Source: Omphiscola glabra (lineage: Eukaryota > Mollusca > Gastropoda > Lymnaeidae). Taken from it: a DNA stretch of 64,000 nt. The stretch spans positions 32,020,736 to 32,084,735 of the forward strand of contig OZ024799.1 in the NCBI GenBank assembly GCA_964017045.1. The letters run 5' to 3'. A model generated the notes under the pieces. It searched no databases. It was given only the letters and a program-made list of their open reading frames with translations, and was not told where the DNA came from. The position numbers were made by a program, and so were the translations under genes. This document shows, in pieces, positions 1 through 11,673 of the stretch (positions are counted from its first letter, which is position 1; every line of letters starts with the position of its first letter).

Positions 1-640
1 GTACTTGTGGTCACGTAACAAGTGGTATTGGTGTTGGTGTGATTAATACGGGGCCGCTCCTCTCTGTGATGATTCACAAGTCCAGACCTTGAGAAGTAAA
101 ACGAAGAAAACACAGGACACTAATACCAAGCAACTCCCCAGTAACAGTTCTAAATAAAAGTTGCATTGATTAATATAATTATAATATGATCCAGTAATAT
201 CTCTTTTCTAACTGTTAACACTTCGCTAACGGTCTATCCCTTAGTCAATTCTTTGAGTACAGCTAGGAACACTACGTCTGTCACTTAAGAATGACCGGTC
301 ACGACTCTTTAACGCTGCCTATGTCTCTAAGAGTTATATCTTATATAGCATTCTCTACCTCCCTAGGTGGTCCAGTAATGCTAGCTATTAACCCATCAAT
401 ACCCCCCCCCCCATTTCCGGTCAATTAGGAACTTCTGTCGTTAAGACCAAAATTATCACGCGAAGTCTGGAAGGCCGAGACATAATATTTTGGAAAGAAA
501 CATCCCCACCCACCCAAAAAAATAAAATCTAAAAGATGCGAGAATCTATTAACCTTACCCCCATGGGACTAACAATGCCCTTCCCAAAATCACAGCAATT
601 TCCGTCCACCCTATAGAACAATAGAGCTCTGTTGTTAATT
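1..640. other. Intergenic sequence without recognisable features
   Basis: No open frame of interest and no repeat recognised. It contains only a short C run near 402-411. Confidence 0.6.
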
Positions 641-870
641 TAACCCCCGCACAAGTCATTTGTGACATAGGGCTATTTCTTTCAAGTGTAGTGACAGTGT
701 TTAACCCCCGCCCCCAGTCATTTGTGGCATAGGGCTATTTCTTTCAAGTGTAGTGACAGTGCTTAACCCCCGCCCCCAGTCATTTGTGACATAGGGCTAT
801 TTCTTTCAAGTGTAGTGACAGTGTTTAACCTCCCGCCCCAGTCATTTGTGACATAGGGCTATTTCTTTCA
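641..870 (+). repeat. 62-bp minisatellite, about 3.7 copies
   Basis: Copies begin at about 641, 702, 764 and 826. Each starts TAACCCCCGC and carries CATTTGTGACATAGGGC. Copies differ by single substitutions and one-base indels in the C-rich part. The array ends in AACCGGCTTAC at about 871. Confidence 0.9.
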
Positions 871-1134
871 ACCGGCTTACTATGCTGTCTTTATATACTA
901 AATGGAAATCAAATTAGATAAATATATATGATAGTTTTGTTAAACTTTATAAGGGCACTATTGTAAATCTTGCCATTGGTCAATTGTCCTCAGTACGCCT
1001 CTGTATCAATCATACTTTTTCTGCACCAATTTAAAATTCTTTCAGTTGGCTTTATCTGTGACGACTACAAAAATATTTGATATTTTTGTAAGTAACAGAC
1101 AAGCTGTTTATATTATCGTTTACACGTCAATTTA

Positions 1135-1477
1135 ACACACCAAGTTAACACATCAAGTTAACACATCAAGTTAACATATTACGTTAACCCAGGCTTGCAC
1201 AATATACGGCCCGCGGGCTGCATGCGGCCCGCGAGCAACCACTTTGTGGCCCGCGAAGCAACGAAATATTTTTTTAAATTATTATATTCTTAATAGCTTT
1301 CTCCCCTGCCCTGTTTTCTTTTGGCCTGCACAAGTTTTTCAAAGTGATTACAACCCGCCTCACATTTTGAGTTTTGCATGCCTGCGTCAATCCATCAACT
1401 TTACACATCAAGTTAACATATCTTGTTAACACATCAACTTTACACATCATTTAACACATCAAGTTAACACATCAAGG
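1135..1477 (+). repeat. 13-bp tandem repeat interrupted by a MITE
   Basis: The unit is ACACATCAAGTTA, seen at about 1135-1189 and again at about 1386-1477. The two blocks were once one array. The hAT-like MITE at 1190-1384 lies between them, so the array predates that insertion. Confidence 0.8.
1190..1384 (+). mobile_element. Short hAT-like non-autonomous element (195 bp)
   Basis: The ends are imperfect terminal inverted repeats: CAGGCTTGCACAA at the left and TTTTGCATGCCTG at the right. The flanking 8-mers CGTTAACC (1182-1189) and CGTCAATC (1385-1392) match at 6 of 8 positions, consistent with a decayed 8-bp hAT target duplication. The left half is rich in GGCCCGCG motifs, a composition common in hAT termini. 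There is no coding capacity. Confidence 0.7.
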
Positions 1478-2158
1478 AGAATATTCCAAGGAATTTCAAT
1501 TTAGACGAGGCCTAAGACAGGGAGCCTCACTGTCTTGTATGCTATTTGACCTAACATTAGTGAGAGCAATAAGAAGCATACATAATGACACCCGAGAAAC
1601 AATAACAGGATGAATTCTGAGGGAAACCCAAGACCCACAACCAATGGGCACTGTATACAATCAACCCCTTCAGTATCTTGCAAGTACTGATGACATAGCA
1701 CTGCTAGGGAAACGTATTAAAAACATATCAAAACCTTTATTGAATGAGAAGAAGCATCACTACAAGCAGGGCTGTAAGTTAACAGCCAAAAAACAAAATA
1801 CATGACTATGATAAGAGAAGAACAGACAAATGAAGCAATTAAAACTAGAAACCAGACTTTTGAAAAAGTAAATCATTTCAAATACCTAGGATCTTTATTA
1901 AATAAATTACTAACAGAAATAAAAGAGAGCATATCATCCGGAAATAGGGCATACTTCAGTAGTCAGAAAATATTCTAAAGTAAAAACAGTACAAGAGAAA
2001 CAAAGAAAACTATTTGTAAAACTTTAATCAGACCAGTTGTCACAAATGCAAGGGAAACTTGGACCCTTAACAAAAATGGCAGAAAATCTATTAAACATAT
2101 GGGAGAGAAAAGTTCTCAGGAAAATATATGGACCAACGAAGGATGAATATGGACGGAT

Positions 2159-2372
2159 GGGTGCTGGGTGGCCGAGTGGTCTAAACTGAATCAAACCAAA
2201 TAGTTGGTGGTCTGGAATTCAATCCCCACCATAGCCAACATCCCACGCAGCCCGGATGGATGGGGAGCGCTAGCTCTGGACGGCAACTCATCTAAGGCAA
2301 ACTCTGAATTCAAACCAGGAGCCAGAATGATCAGTGAACTGATTGTGGACCCTCAAATATAAGAAGAAGAAC
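2159..2372 (+). mobile_element. tRNA-derived SINE inserted in the LINE
   Basis: The head GCTGGGTGGCCGAGTGGTCT matches a polymerase III box A of tRNA-Leu/Ser type. A degenerate box B (TCTGGAATTCAATCC) follows about 45 bp later. The body continues to an AAGAAGAAGAA tail. The flanking LINE sequence is contiguous in the other LINE copy near 10921-10955, which confirms an insertion. A second copy lies at 7355-7472 in reverse orientation. Confidence 0.75.
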
Positions 2373-2630
2373 ACGAAGCAACCAGGAATTGTGCAGTCTA
2401 TATCAGGATCCCAGAATAATAGCCGAAATATAAAAGGCCAGGCTACGATGGGCAAATGCAGAGAGAATGCCAAATGAAAGAGGAGTGAAGAGGGTGCATC
2501 ACCAAAACCCCAGAGGAAAACGGCTCAAAGGCAGACATGGATGGATGATGTGGAGATTGATCTACAATAACTGCGAACCCAAGCATGGGAAAGAAAAACA
2601 TTAGTTAGGAAGGAATAAGTGAGGCAGGCT

Positions 2631-3004
2631 CAGTGGCGTAGCGAGGGGTGCAGGGGGTGACAAATGTCCCAGGGCGCCAATGTACAGGGGTGGGGGACAA
2701 AATGAGGCTTACAACATTACATTACAATAAGTAAACAATGGAAATAAATCAGTCACAAGATCGACTACTTATTTTGTCGCAATCGAGAAAAATAAATCTT
2801 TTGTAGACTATGTAAACCTGTCTACCACAGTGACTTAGTGGATACTTTACCATAATTTCTATAAATTTGATTCTTTCAATAATTTTTTTTTTCAAATTTA
2901 AATGGTTTTCCTTATTCAATGTAATAGAAAAATGTGATTAAATGGGGGGAGGGAGGGATTTTATAGTTCGTCCCCGGGCGCAAAATATCATAGCTACGCC
3001 TCTG
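2631..3004 (+). mobile_element. GGCGTAG-family hAT MITE, long subfamily (374 bp)
   Basis: Begins CAGTGGCGTAGCGAGG and ends CTACGCCTCTG, inverted relative to each other. The flanks GGCAGGCT (2623-2630) and GGCTGGCC (3005-3012) match at 6 of 8 positions. The related LINE copy near 12315 lacks this insertion, which supports a separate event. The interior is AT-rich and non-coding. Confidence 0.75.
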
Positions 3005-3202
3005 GGCTGGCCAAAGCCCTACATGGGCTGTAGCGCCCCAGGGATGGATGTGTGTGAGTGTGTGTGTGTGTAATGATGGGTACGTTTTGGGGAAGTGGTG
3101 AGACGGATTGTGCTGGGCCACTATGGAAGATAAGTTGAAGAAGGATTGTGCTGGGCATCTATGGAAGATAAGTTGAAGAAAGCGCAATCATAAAAAAAAA
3201 AA

Positions 3203-3832
3203 TTAACGTCCTAATTGGGGGGTGAGAGGTCTAAGACAATCTAGGAATGAGAACGAGGTCATCTCTCGCTGTGACAGAATATCAGCGTTTTGAATAGTGT
3301 TTCATTTTTTTCTTATTTAGTAACTTCCGATAGGCGACGCATTGTTTTAAAGGTTGGCATTTTTTGTCCCACCCCCCCCCCCCCCCCCAAACCCCAATTT
3401 ATTTTCATACAGATACTTCCTTTCGAGATAAACTGAAATATTTCATGCTGAAGATTTCAAAAATTTTAAAAAATCGCCCCTAAGGAAACGGATTTTTTTT
3501 TCCTTTGGAATGGAGACGAGACGAGCTCTGTTAACTATGGCCTTATCATCTTACAGGATTTCCATTGCGAAACTGTATTCTTTTCGGTGGTTTTTTTTTT
3601 TCTATGAGTCTGGCGTGTGATGAATTCAAATGAATTTAAAACACATCCTGTTAGCATCACAAGAACAAAAATAATAATAAAGGAAGTAGATGATTTCATA
3701 AAAAATGCCTTGGCCAGCGTGATGTTTAGTACAATAGGACCAGGGCTGTACAATCAATCCGGTGCTGTCATGTAGGCGGCCAGACAATAAACTCAATGAA
3801 ATTGCAAATCCGCGTGGGGTCTTGCTGTAGCG
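3203..3832. other. Intergenic sequence with poly-C tract
   Basis: Holds a 17-base C run at 3372-3388 and a T run near 3589-3600. The minus-strand open frames here (3535-3883) have no recognisable domain and biased, non-protein-like composition. Confidence 0.6.
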
Positions 3833-3840
3833 CCATAGAT

Positions 3841-5684
3841 CATGGATGCTCAAAGTCTGGTCCGCGGGACCAATATGGCCCACGAGATCATTTCGACTTT
3901 CCCGGCGACGATTTCCGAAGTTGTGAAATATAAATACGCTTTAAAACAGCATGGCACGTCTCATGCGTGGTGCTAAAATAAAAGTGGACCCAAGGATGAA
4001 CTTATTACACCCCTGCAACATATCCGCCACGCCCCCCCCCCAACAAAAAATGTGGGCTCGGTCTCACCAGTTGTCTTAAGACTGTTCAACCGAAATCGGT
4101 ATCATAATACTACATCATTCATAAGTCAGTTATGTGTTCAAAATCAAACAGTGAATTTGCAGAGCCTAAGCAGTCGTGATAAAATTATACATTTTATAAG
4201 CAACAATTCATCAGTGCAGAATAGTCAGTGTCAGTGTGTTTAGTATGAGTCGTTTTATGGAACATTGTGATAAGCATTGGCACAATGACGTCATTTGGCC
4301 GAGAAAGTGGAGAGTTTTTGACGTGAGAATGTGACTGAATTCTCCGTGACGTCAAAGAAGTGTAGGGAGTCGGTGGAGTTTGACACAAGATCGTAAGTTT
4401 TGCTTCCTGGTGGACATTAATGGCTGTTTAATGGACTACGATGAGTCGATTGTTTTGTCACGTGATAAGCGTAAGTACGAGTAAGACTTCCGGTAGGCTG
4501 TCTGCAACACACTAGTCGCTCACAAATTTTTCTTCAAACAACTTTCTTCCTTCAATCATAACTGATTGTCACATTTAATGAATGTCATTTAAAGAAACGC
4601 GTGTATTCAAGAATATTTTGAAAAATAAAATTTTTAATCAACACTGGGGAAGCGCTGATGGAGACAAACATTTTGTGCTTTAAAATTAATGATAATGGCA
4701 ATGGCTGATCAGCTGTTATCTGTTGTTATGGGTTGTTATGTGTAGCAGAAAGCCTACCAATGGCTGGTACGTATCAAGTGACAAAACAAGGAAGTGACTC
4801 ATCGTAGTCCATTGGGATTAATATTTGTCCACCGGCTAAGAAAAAGACAAATCCCCTGACTAACAGCCCCCGTTTTTTCTGAAAGAAATGCCATGTCTGT
4901 TTTAACTCCATGACAACTTGCCAGCTATTTGGAATCAAGCCAGCTATTGCCTTTTTATACAGTCCATAATTATGTGGGAAACCCCCCCCCCCCCCCCCCC
5001 ACACTCTTTCAGCTAAATCCAATTAAATAATTGTTCTATTCGTGAACAAAAAAGCACAGGATGATTTCTCAAGCCGATGTAAAGATTTACAGGATTGTCA
5101 GGAGTATTTATATTTGTTGCGGATCCGTTTGTAAGTTTCATTCGTAGTTGTGATCGGACAGCTGCTGCACGTATCGTCCACTCCCCAAATCAGCCAGGGC
5201 TACTCTTCAGCTTAAAACAGCCCATTTCCACGGAAATGCATTCTCCTGACCCGAGTTGGCTGCAGCATTAGTACCCAACTGTCAGGATAAAGTCTTGAAA
5301 ATATTTGGAGCACAGTGTGATCAAAGCTAAACTTCTGGAAAACTCAGTGTGAATCGCTTTGACTCCTGAACAATTTGGAATAATGAAAGTCAGTTTCATT
5401 TCTCACCATGATAATTGTCAGCAGTCAATGAAAAAAAGTAAGAATTCTTTAAAAAAAAAAAAGTTATTTAATTAAAACAGGACAGCATATTAGTAATGAA
5501 ATCAAGTTAATATTCATTGTTATTCACTAGCATAATACGAACAAAATAAAAAGAAAATAACTTTCTTTACAAATGTTACCTCGCAAAATCGTTATCTAAA
5601 GTTTACAGGGCAGTGGTTCCTGAGCTCTGGGCATGCCCAGAAACCAAAATCTGGCCCGCGGACTAAAATGTTTGAGTACCCCTG
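3841..5684. mobile_element. hAT-like DNA transposon remnant, 1.84 kb
   Basis: The left end CATGGATGCTCAAAG and the right end, read inverted, CAGGGGTACTCAAAC form matching termini, each followed by a CCGCGGG motif. The flanks CCATAGAT (3833-3840) and CCCTAGAT (5685-5692) match at 7 of 8 positions, consistent with an 8-bp hAT target duplication. The interior has no intact transposase. The longest plus-strand frame (4052-4243) and the minus-strand frame at 4774-5022 are not recognisable. A 19-base C run lies at 4982-5000. It is either a non-autonomous element or a thoroughly decayed autonomous one. Confidence 0.65.
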
Positions 5685-5692
5685 CCCTAGAT

Positions 5693-7354
5693 GTTCCTTC
5701 CGGTTCCCCGGATGCGTGGAGTGGAGAAGATGTTTTGCTTGGGAAACAGTTGATTCTCCTTTATAAAACTGCCAAGTTTCTTAGTTAGGCTAGAGACATT
5801 TGCATGGAGATTACGCGGACGGCTGCCACTTTATTCAAAAGCTTTTTTTTTTTTAATTTTATTTTTTGTTTAATTTAATGTCCCACATTTTTAAAACACA
5901 TTAATCGCTTTCCTTTCATTGGTTCGGGGTTGGCAAGGGGTGGGGGAGGGGGTTTGGTTACTTTTTCATTGGTAATATTTTTGCGTACTTCAATTTGATC
6001 GCCTCATATTCCAAATGTCGTTTTTGTGTGTCTCGGTCTTTTATATGGATGGGTGTATGTGTCTGTTCTATATGTCATTAAGCATCCTGTCATTTTTGTG
6101 TGACAACCAGTCAATTTTAGTCCTAAGCTACATCAAATTTCGGAAACTCCTTAAAGTTTTTGAAATCCGGGGTCAAAATTGCTTCTTCCTTTTTCATGCT
6201 TGGATTCCTTTATCAATTGTTTGATTTCTTTATCCATTATTGGATTCCTTCCTCCATTATTTGTACACACCCAATATTCTTTTGTTCGGAATTCGCCACA
6301 TATCACACCCATGCGAATTTTGTGTTGGAGGTAACCTCTGCGTGTGTACACAATTTTGCCACCGCGTTGATGTACACCGCGTATAATTGCACTACCTGCC
6401 CTAGTTTGTAATAATAGTGCTTCTCTGTAGTGCCGAGATAAGATGGAGGGGGGGGGATGTCGGGATGTTACAACATCCCAGTGTCACGCGGTCAGGCAAT
6501 GTACCCAAGGTCAGTGGCGGATCATCAAAGAAATAACAGGTCGGTGGGAATGTTGAAAAGATGATCTTGTTTTCAAAAAAGGGGGGTGGGGGGATAATAT
6601 ACAGTTTTACTGTTTGTACTTTTGTTTACGCCGTACTCAAAGAACCAAGAGCAACAAAACGATATTGAGTTTTAGAACTGGTCACCTCCAGAATGTCAGA
6701 TATCTTTTAATGAGCGGCGCTCTCATCAAAACAATGATTGGAAATGGCACTGTGAAAACCCAAGAAACTAAAGAAACAAAATGCTTTTTTTAAAAATTAT
6801 TTTGAATGTTGTACATATAATTTATACTTTCATTTTTTCTAAATCCCCCCCCCCCCAAACCCAAAAAGTTAAATGGGGTACTGTCCTCGTCGCATGGATA
6901 CGACTATGCCTTTCACTAAGGTCAAATAAACCAGACACCTGAGTGTGGTGATGGCGTGTGTCGGGAGGGGGGTCGGGGAAAGGGGGCGGGGGCTTCCAAT
7001 AGAATTATCTCAAGGAGTGTGTGCCTACTTGAGCCACCCACGCAAGTGAAATCTCAAATCTGACATTAAACCGCAAGGTCAAGGTCGACCATATGATCTT
7101 AAGCACGTAAAACCAATAAGGGATGTAGACCAGGAAATAAGAGGCTCTTCGGGTCGGGTAGTTCAAATATTGAAGTGGGAGACTGCTTGAAATAAAAAAG
7201 GGGATTTTTGTTTTACAAAATGTCCAGCTAAGTTAATGGGATGAATGTCAAGATGGCGTATTCCAGTTGCTCAGGTTAAATTGCCACCCGGAGATGAAAA
7301 CTAAATTTTATTTAGATGAATATAATTTACTAAATCTGTCTTTTAAGATCTGTT
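5693..7354. other. Long intergenic stretch, no gene seen
   Basis: Contains a T run near 5844-5854, G-rich and C-rich runs (6445-6455, 6581-6593, 6845-6856) and a G-rich segment at 6965-6990. Overlapping frames at 6015-6411 have hydrophobic composition but no domain I can recognise. Confidence 0.55.
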
Positions 7355-7472
7355 TGCAGCCCCCACCCGGGCTGCTGGTGGTGTGTTTGCTTGGCTGGGC
7401 TTTGGTGGGGATTGAGCTCCAGAGTGGGGATTGAGACTTGCTCAGTTTAGACCACTCGACCACCCAGCACCC
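7355..7472 (-). mobile_element. tRNA-derived SINE, second copy (5' part)
   Basis: On the minus strand the head reads GTGCTGGGTGGTCGAGTGGT, the same box A head as at 2161. It is followed by a box-B-like GAGCTCAATCCCCACC and a GC-rich segment. Only about 118 bp can be aligned to the first copy by eye. The 3' tail is not clear. Confidence 0.65.
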
Positions 7473-7776
7473 ACAATCTTTGGCACCATCCCTTACTCCA
7501 AAGCTAGGAGGTTCCGCCTCGATGTGTTTGTTCTTCGGCCTCCCACGCCCTCTAGGGTCCCGCGACTGCCTGACGATGCTTGGCCGCCCTGTCCTGAATG
7601 TGTTTCCAAAACCCCAACTTCTCCTTATGTTGCCGTAATTCTGTTGGTCAAATGATGTTCCCTAATCACAAGTTGGCATTTATTATTTTCTATTTCTTAC
7701 ACAATGTTCACCTCAATCACTGATGTGTAATGTGTTAACATTAGTACTTTAATTCATTCTTCGACTTTGTGTTCCT

Positions 7777-7963
7777 CAGAGGCGTAGCCAGTGTATTTGG
7801 CGCCCGGAGACAATATTCATTTTAAAGAGCCTACCTTTCTTTTTTCAACTCTCAAATCCATTATTTTTTATCAATAAAATAATATCAAAGCACATTTTGT
7901 CGCCCCTAACTAGGCTGGCGCTCTTGGATCTGTCCTTCACTTCCCCACATAGCCACACCTCTG
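7777..7963 (-). mobile_element. GGCGTAG-family hAT MITE (187 bp) with perfect 8-bp target duplication
   Basis: Starts CAGAGGCGTAGCC, ends GCCACACCTCTG. It is flanked on both sides by GTGTTCCT (7769-7776 and 7964-7971), a perfect 8-bp duplication as expected for hAT transposition. The interior aligns, inverted, to the copy at 58583-58771. Confidence 0.9.
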
Positions 7964-7971
7964 GTGTTCCT

Positions 7972-8365
7972 CCATGTTTTGGTTCCATAGATCAGGAGTT
8001 TTAGTTGGGGACAAAAAAAAACTCACTTTTTTTAAATTAAAAAAAAAAGAGAGAGATTTAGATTCTAACCTCTTTCTATTTATAGAATTTTATTCCTTTC
8101 AAATGGTTTCATCTCCGTTCAAAATTATTAATTAAAAGAACTACTTCAACAGCTGGGCGTTTCTCATCTGAATACTAAATGAGGATGTCATCAAAATCTT
8201 CTATACTTTAAAACCCTTAATAATTTGCCTCAAGAGCGTGCTGTCTTCTTTAGCGCGTGACCGGAATTACCGCACGTGTGTAGCCATTGAGTGAGGCAAA
8301 GGTAAAAATGATTATGACTTTATAAAGCTGTAGAGTAACACATGCCAAAAGGTGCGTGGTGATAC
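7972..8365. other. Intergenic spacer
   Basis: AT-rich, with an A run at 8038-8048. Nothing recognised. Confidence 0.55.
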
Positions 8366-9155
8366 ATACATACGAGTTACATACATACGAGTTACATACA
8401 TATGAGTTACATACATATGAGTTACATTCATGAGTTACATTCATATGAGTTACATACATATGAGTTACATACATACGAGTTACATACATACGAGTTACAT
8501 ACATATGAGTTACATTCATATGAGTTACATTCATATGAGTTACATACATATGAGTTACATACACATGAGTTACATACATACGAGTTACATACATACGAGT
8601 TACATACATATGAGTTACATTCATATGAGTTACATTCATATGAGTTACATACATATGAGTTACATACATATGAGTTACATACATATGAGTTACATACATA
8701 TGAGTTACATACATATGAGTTACATTCATATGAGTTACATTCATATGAGTTACATACATATGAGTTACATACATATGAGTTACATTCATATGAGTTACAT
8801 ACATATGAGTTACATACATATGAGTTACATACATATGAGTTACATACATACGAGTTACATACATATGAGTTACATACATATGAGTTACATACATATGAGT
8901 TACATACATACGAGTTACATACATATAGTTACATACATATGAGTTACATACACATGAGTTACATACACATGAGTTACATACATACGAGTTACATACATAT
9001 GAGTAACATACATATGAGTTACATACATACGAGTTACATACATATGAGTTACATACATATGAGTTACATACATATGAGTTACATACATATGAGTTACATA
9101 CATATGAGTTACATACATATGAGTTACATACATATGAGTTACATACATATGAGTT
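8366..9155 (+). repeat. 15-bp minisatellite, about 53 copies
   Basis: The unit is GAGTTACATACATAT, with variants ending ATAC or ACAT and an A-to-T change giving TTCATAT. Because 15 is a multiple of 3, stop-free frames persist for hundreds of bases on both strands as five-residue repeats such as MYVTH, MSYIH and ELHTY. The long open frames at 8250-8924, 8402-9187, 8430-8942 and 8915-9196 are products of the repeat and should not be called genes. Degenerate copies trail to about 9205. Confidence 0.95.
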
Positions 9156-9519
9156 GGTGTGGAGTCAAATACATGAGTTGGTTTTGAATGATACATATAT
9201 GAGATGACACGGAATGCATTTTTCTGAAATCGGAGTCTTAAAATGTGCTCCAGTTTCGGATAAAAAGGACATCTGTCTTCGGAAATTTAGTCAGTCCACC
9301 ATTTTATTCGGTTGAGTTTTATCTACAATATAAAGAGATCTTCAAGACTGTCACGGCCTACTTTCATTGCGGCCTCCAAATGTTACGGCCATCATACTCT
9401 ACGGCCTACTCTCGTTGTCTAGGATTCTCATCAGGTCCACACAGTGACACAATGACACTATTAAGTCCACAAATGTTACCGAGTGTCATAAGTCAATTCT
9501 TTATTCACTATGTACAACT
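9156..9519. other. Spacer between two minisatellites
   Basis: Contains decayed ATGAGTT-type units up to about 9205, and shorter fragments such as CTACGGCCTACT repeated near 9350-9410. No gene seen. Confidence 0.5.
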
Positions 9520-9890
9520 GTGTGGTCTCATCAGGAGACACCAATACCTAATCACACAATCAAAGTCTTCCTGTGTGGTCTCATCAGGAGACACCAATAC
9601 CTAATCACACAATCAAAGTCTTCATGTGTGGTCTCATCAGGAGACACCAATACCTAATCACCCAATCAAAGTCTTCCTGTGTGGTCTCATCAGGAGACAC
9701 CAATACCTAATCACACAATCAAAGTCTTCCTGTGTGGTCTCATCAGGAGACACCAATACCTAATCACACAATCAAAGTCTTCCTGTGTGGTCTCATCAGG
9801 AGACACCAATACCTAATCACACAATCAAAGTCTTCCTGTGTGGTCTCATCAGGAGACACCAATACCTAATCACACAATCAAAGTCTTCCT
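9520..9890 (+). repeat. 53-bp minisatellite, 7 copies
   Basis: Copies start at 9520, 9573, 9626, 9679, 9732, 9785 and 9838, each beginning GTGTGGTCTCATCAGGAGAC. Copies are nearly identical, with single changes such as ACACAATC to ACCCAATC in the third. This implies recent expansion or homogenisation. Confidence 0.95.
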
Positions 9891-10330
9891 CACACACGTA
9901 TGGAATAGAGCTCAGCCTAACACAGGACTCTCACGATCTCAACATCTCTGTAATCTCTCTCCGGTCTTCCTATTTCCTATACAAATCTATTGTCTTCCCC
10001 CTCGACTAACTAACACACTGACCTTTTATCCACGCACTTGTTTATTCATCTTTCCCTGTCATCCAATCACCATTCGGCCACGATAATACAATTCATAACA
10101 ACTCACGGACCCAAAAAGTGTTCACACTACCAACAGTGGTTCTCACATTCAAACTCACCATGCATAAACAACTTTCATGCCAATACATCAGGCTAACTAA
10201 CTCTAGTTCACAACAAAGACATGGTCATTTGTCTTAGTAGAACTTACATGCTCGGATGTCGATTTGATGAATGGTAGCGACGTTATAATATTCGATCTAA
10301 TAGGGAGGTCAAGTTCATTCTTCCCGTGGT
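9891..10330. other. Intergenic spacer
   Basis: No recognisable gene or repeat. Confidence 0.5.
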
Positions 10331-10973
10331 ATGGAACCAGGAGGTGCTAGAATGATCTTTATGTATGCTGGAAGAAGGGGGAATTTTAGACAAATATTGA
10401 AAAGCAAAGTTTGGAAGATAAACAAAATACTAAAGAAAGGTATCAAACTTCAATGCACAAACTACACAGAAATTTCACTATTAGATGATACATACAAAAT
10501 ACTGCCAAAAGACTACAACCATACACTGAACAAATACTAGATGACTACCAATGTGGATTCAGACAAAACAGATCAACGACTGATCAGATTTTCTCAATCA
10601 GATGTCTGTTAGAGAAATGCTATGAAAAAAATTAAATCAATTGAAATACCTAGGATCGATATTAAATGAAATAACTAAATTACTAAAAGAAATAAAAGAA
10701 AGAATATCGACCGTAAACAGGGCATAACTCAGGAGTAAAAAATACTCAAAAGTAAAAACATTACAAGAAAAACAAGGAAGTGTATATATTTATATATATA
10801 GAACGGTAATCAGACCAGTTGTGACATATGCAAGTGCAACTTGGACCCTAACATTAACGGCGGGAAACGTATTAAACACATTGGAGAGAAAGTTATCCGG
10901 AATATATATGGACCATCAAAGGATGAATATGGATGGAAAATACGAACCAACCAGGAATTGTATTGTATAGTCT
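10331..10973 (+). pseudogene. Second decayed LINE reverse transcriptase, first segment
   Basis: Near 10456 the frame reads CTNYTEISLLDDTYKIL and near 10533 DDYQCGFRQNRSTTDQIF. These are the early reverse transcriptase blocks that are missing from the copy at 1485. A large internal deletion after 10637 removes the catalytic block. The sequence resumes with LKYLGSILNEITKL and, near 10800, RTVIRPVVTYASATWTL. The LINE is broken at 10973 by a minus-strand LINE tail. Its own 3' continuation lies at 11868-12007 and 12250-12350. Confidence 0.8.
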
Positions 10974-11663
10974 ATATTATTATTATTATTATTATAAGAA
11001 GTTTTTTTTATAGCGTACTACCCCAACCTAGGGCTGGGCTCACCACGCTGTACATACAATTTAACAAACATAATCATGAACTTAAAAATTAAAACACATT
11101 AATTAAATAAAACAAAATAAATGTGTATTCGCCCAACTACTCCATAACTTTTTAAAATTTCAAGCCATGGACGGCACCCAGCAGTATCGTCTATCGTTCA
11201 TAGGGGGGAATCAGTCAGGATAATAGAGTTTAAAGAGATGTGTTTTGAGTGCAGTTTTGAAGGCTGTGATGGTTGATATATTGCGGATGTGTAGTGAAAG
11301 AGAATTCCATTGTTTGGGGGCACAGAAAGAGAAATATCTTTCACCGTATGTTTTTGTGCGAGTCTTGGGGACAGAAAGAATACGCGCGTCTGCGGAGGAG
11401 CGAAACTGTGGAAGAGGTGAATAGACAGAGAGAAGTTCGGTTACATAGGAAGGGCAGGAATTCGAGAAAAAGTTGTGGCAGAGAACAGAGAGTTTGTAAT
11501 CAATCCTTGCTTGTACAGGGAGACAATGAAGTTAATGAAGTAGTGGTGTGGCGTGATCACGGTTTTTTTTTTTTGTTGCCTTTAAAACTAGCCTAGCGGC
11601 TGAGTTTTGAACCTTTTGTAGTTTTTCTATGAAGTGTTTTATTTCTGTTATCAGGATCTTACT
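10974..11663 (-). pseudogene. CR1/L2-like LINE C-terminal tail and 3' UTR, nested insertion
   Basis: On the minus strand around 11230-11395 the translation includes VPKTRTKTYGERYFSF, then APKQWNSLSLHIRNI and FKTALKTHLFKL. This matches the characteristic C-terminal end of CR1/L2-group LINEs (TKTYG...WNSLP...FK..LKTHLF). The element ends at its 3' side, low coordinates, in a (TTA)n tract at 10976-10993, a typical microsatellite tail. The 3' UTR around 11013-11200 matches the copy at 42308-42555. It is 5'-truncated and inserted into the plus-strand LINE. Confidence 0.8.
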
Positions 11664-11673
11664 CCAGTAGCAG

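Larger units (their letters stand above)
1485..3202 (+). pseudogene. Decayed LINE reverse transcriptase (non-LTR retrotransposon), 5'-truncated
   Basis: A translation starting near 1491 gives RRGLRQGASLSCMLFDLTL, the substrate-binding block of a non-LTR reverse transcriptase. Near 1671 comes QYLASTDDIALLGKR, where the catalytic YADD has decayed to STDD. Near 2023 comes TLIRPVVTNARETWTLN, typical of the C-terminal part of these proteins. Reading frames shift and stop codons are frequent, so the copy is dead. The 5' part, including any endonuclease, is missing. A SINE (2159-2372) and a MITE (2631-3004) are inserted in it. The LINE resumes after the MITE and appears to end in an A run at 3192-3202. 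The clade (I/Jockey/RTE-like) is not settled. Confidence 0.8.

Noticed and set aside
2161..2230. Functional tRNA-Leu/Ser gene
   Set aside because: Box A is good, but box B is degenerate and the cloverleaf arms do not pair convincingly. It sits at the head of a SINE with an A-rich tail.
8250..9196. Repeat-protein genes of 93-261 codons
   Set aside because: All frames derive from a 15-bp tandem repeat, there is no start or splice context, and several frames on both strands are open at once.
9520..9890. CRISPR-like array (regular 53-bp units)
   Set aside because: Units are contiguous with no variable spacers, there are no cas-like genes, and the window is eukaryotic. It is a minisatellite.
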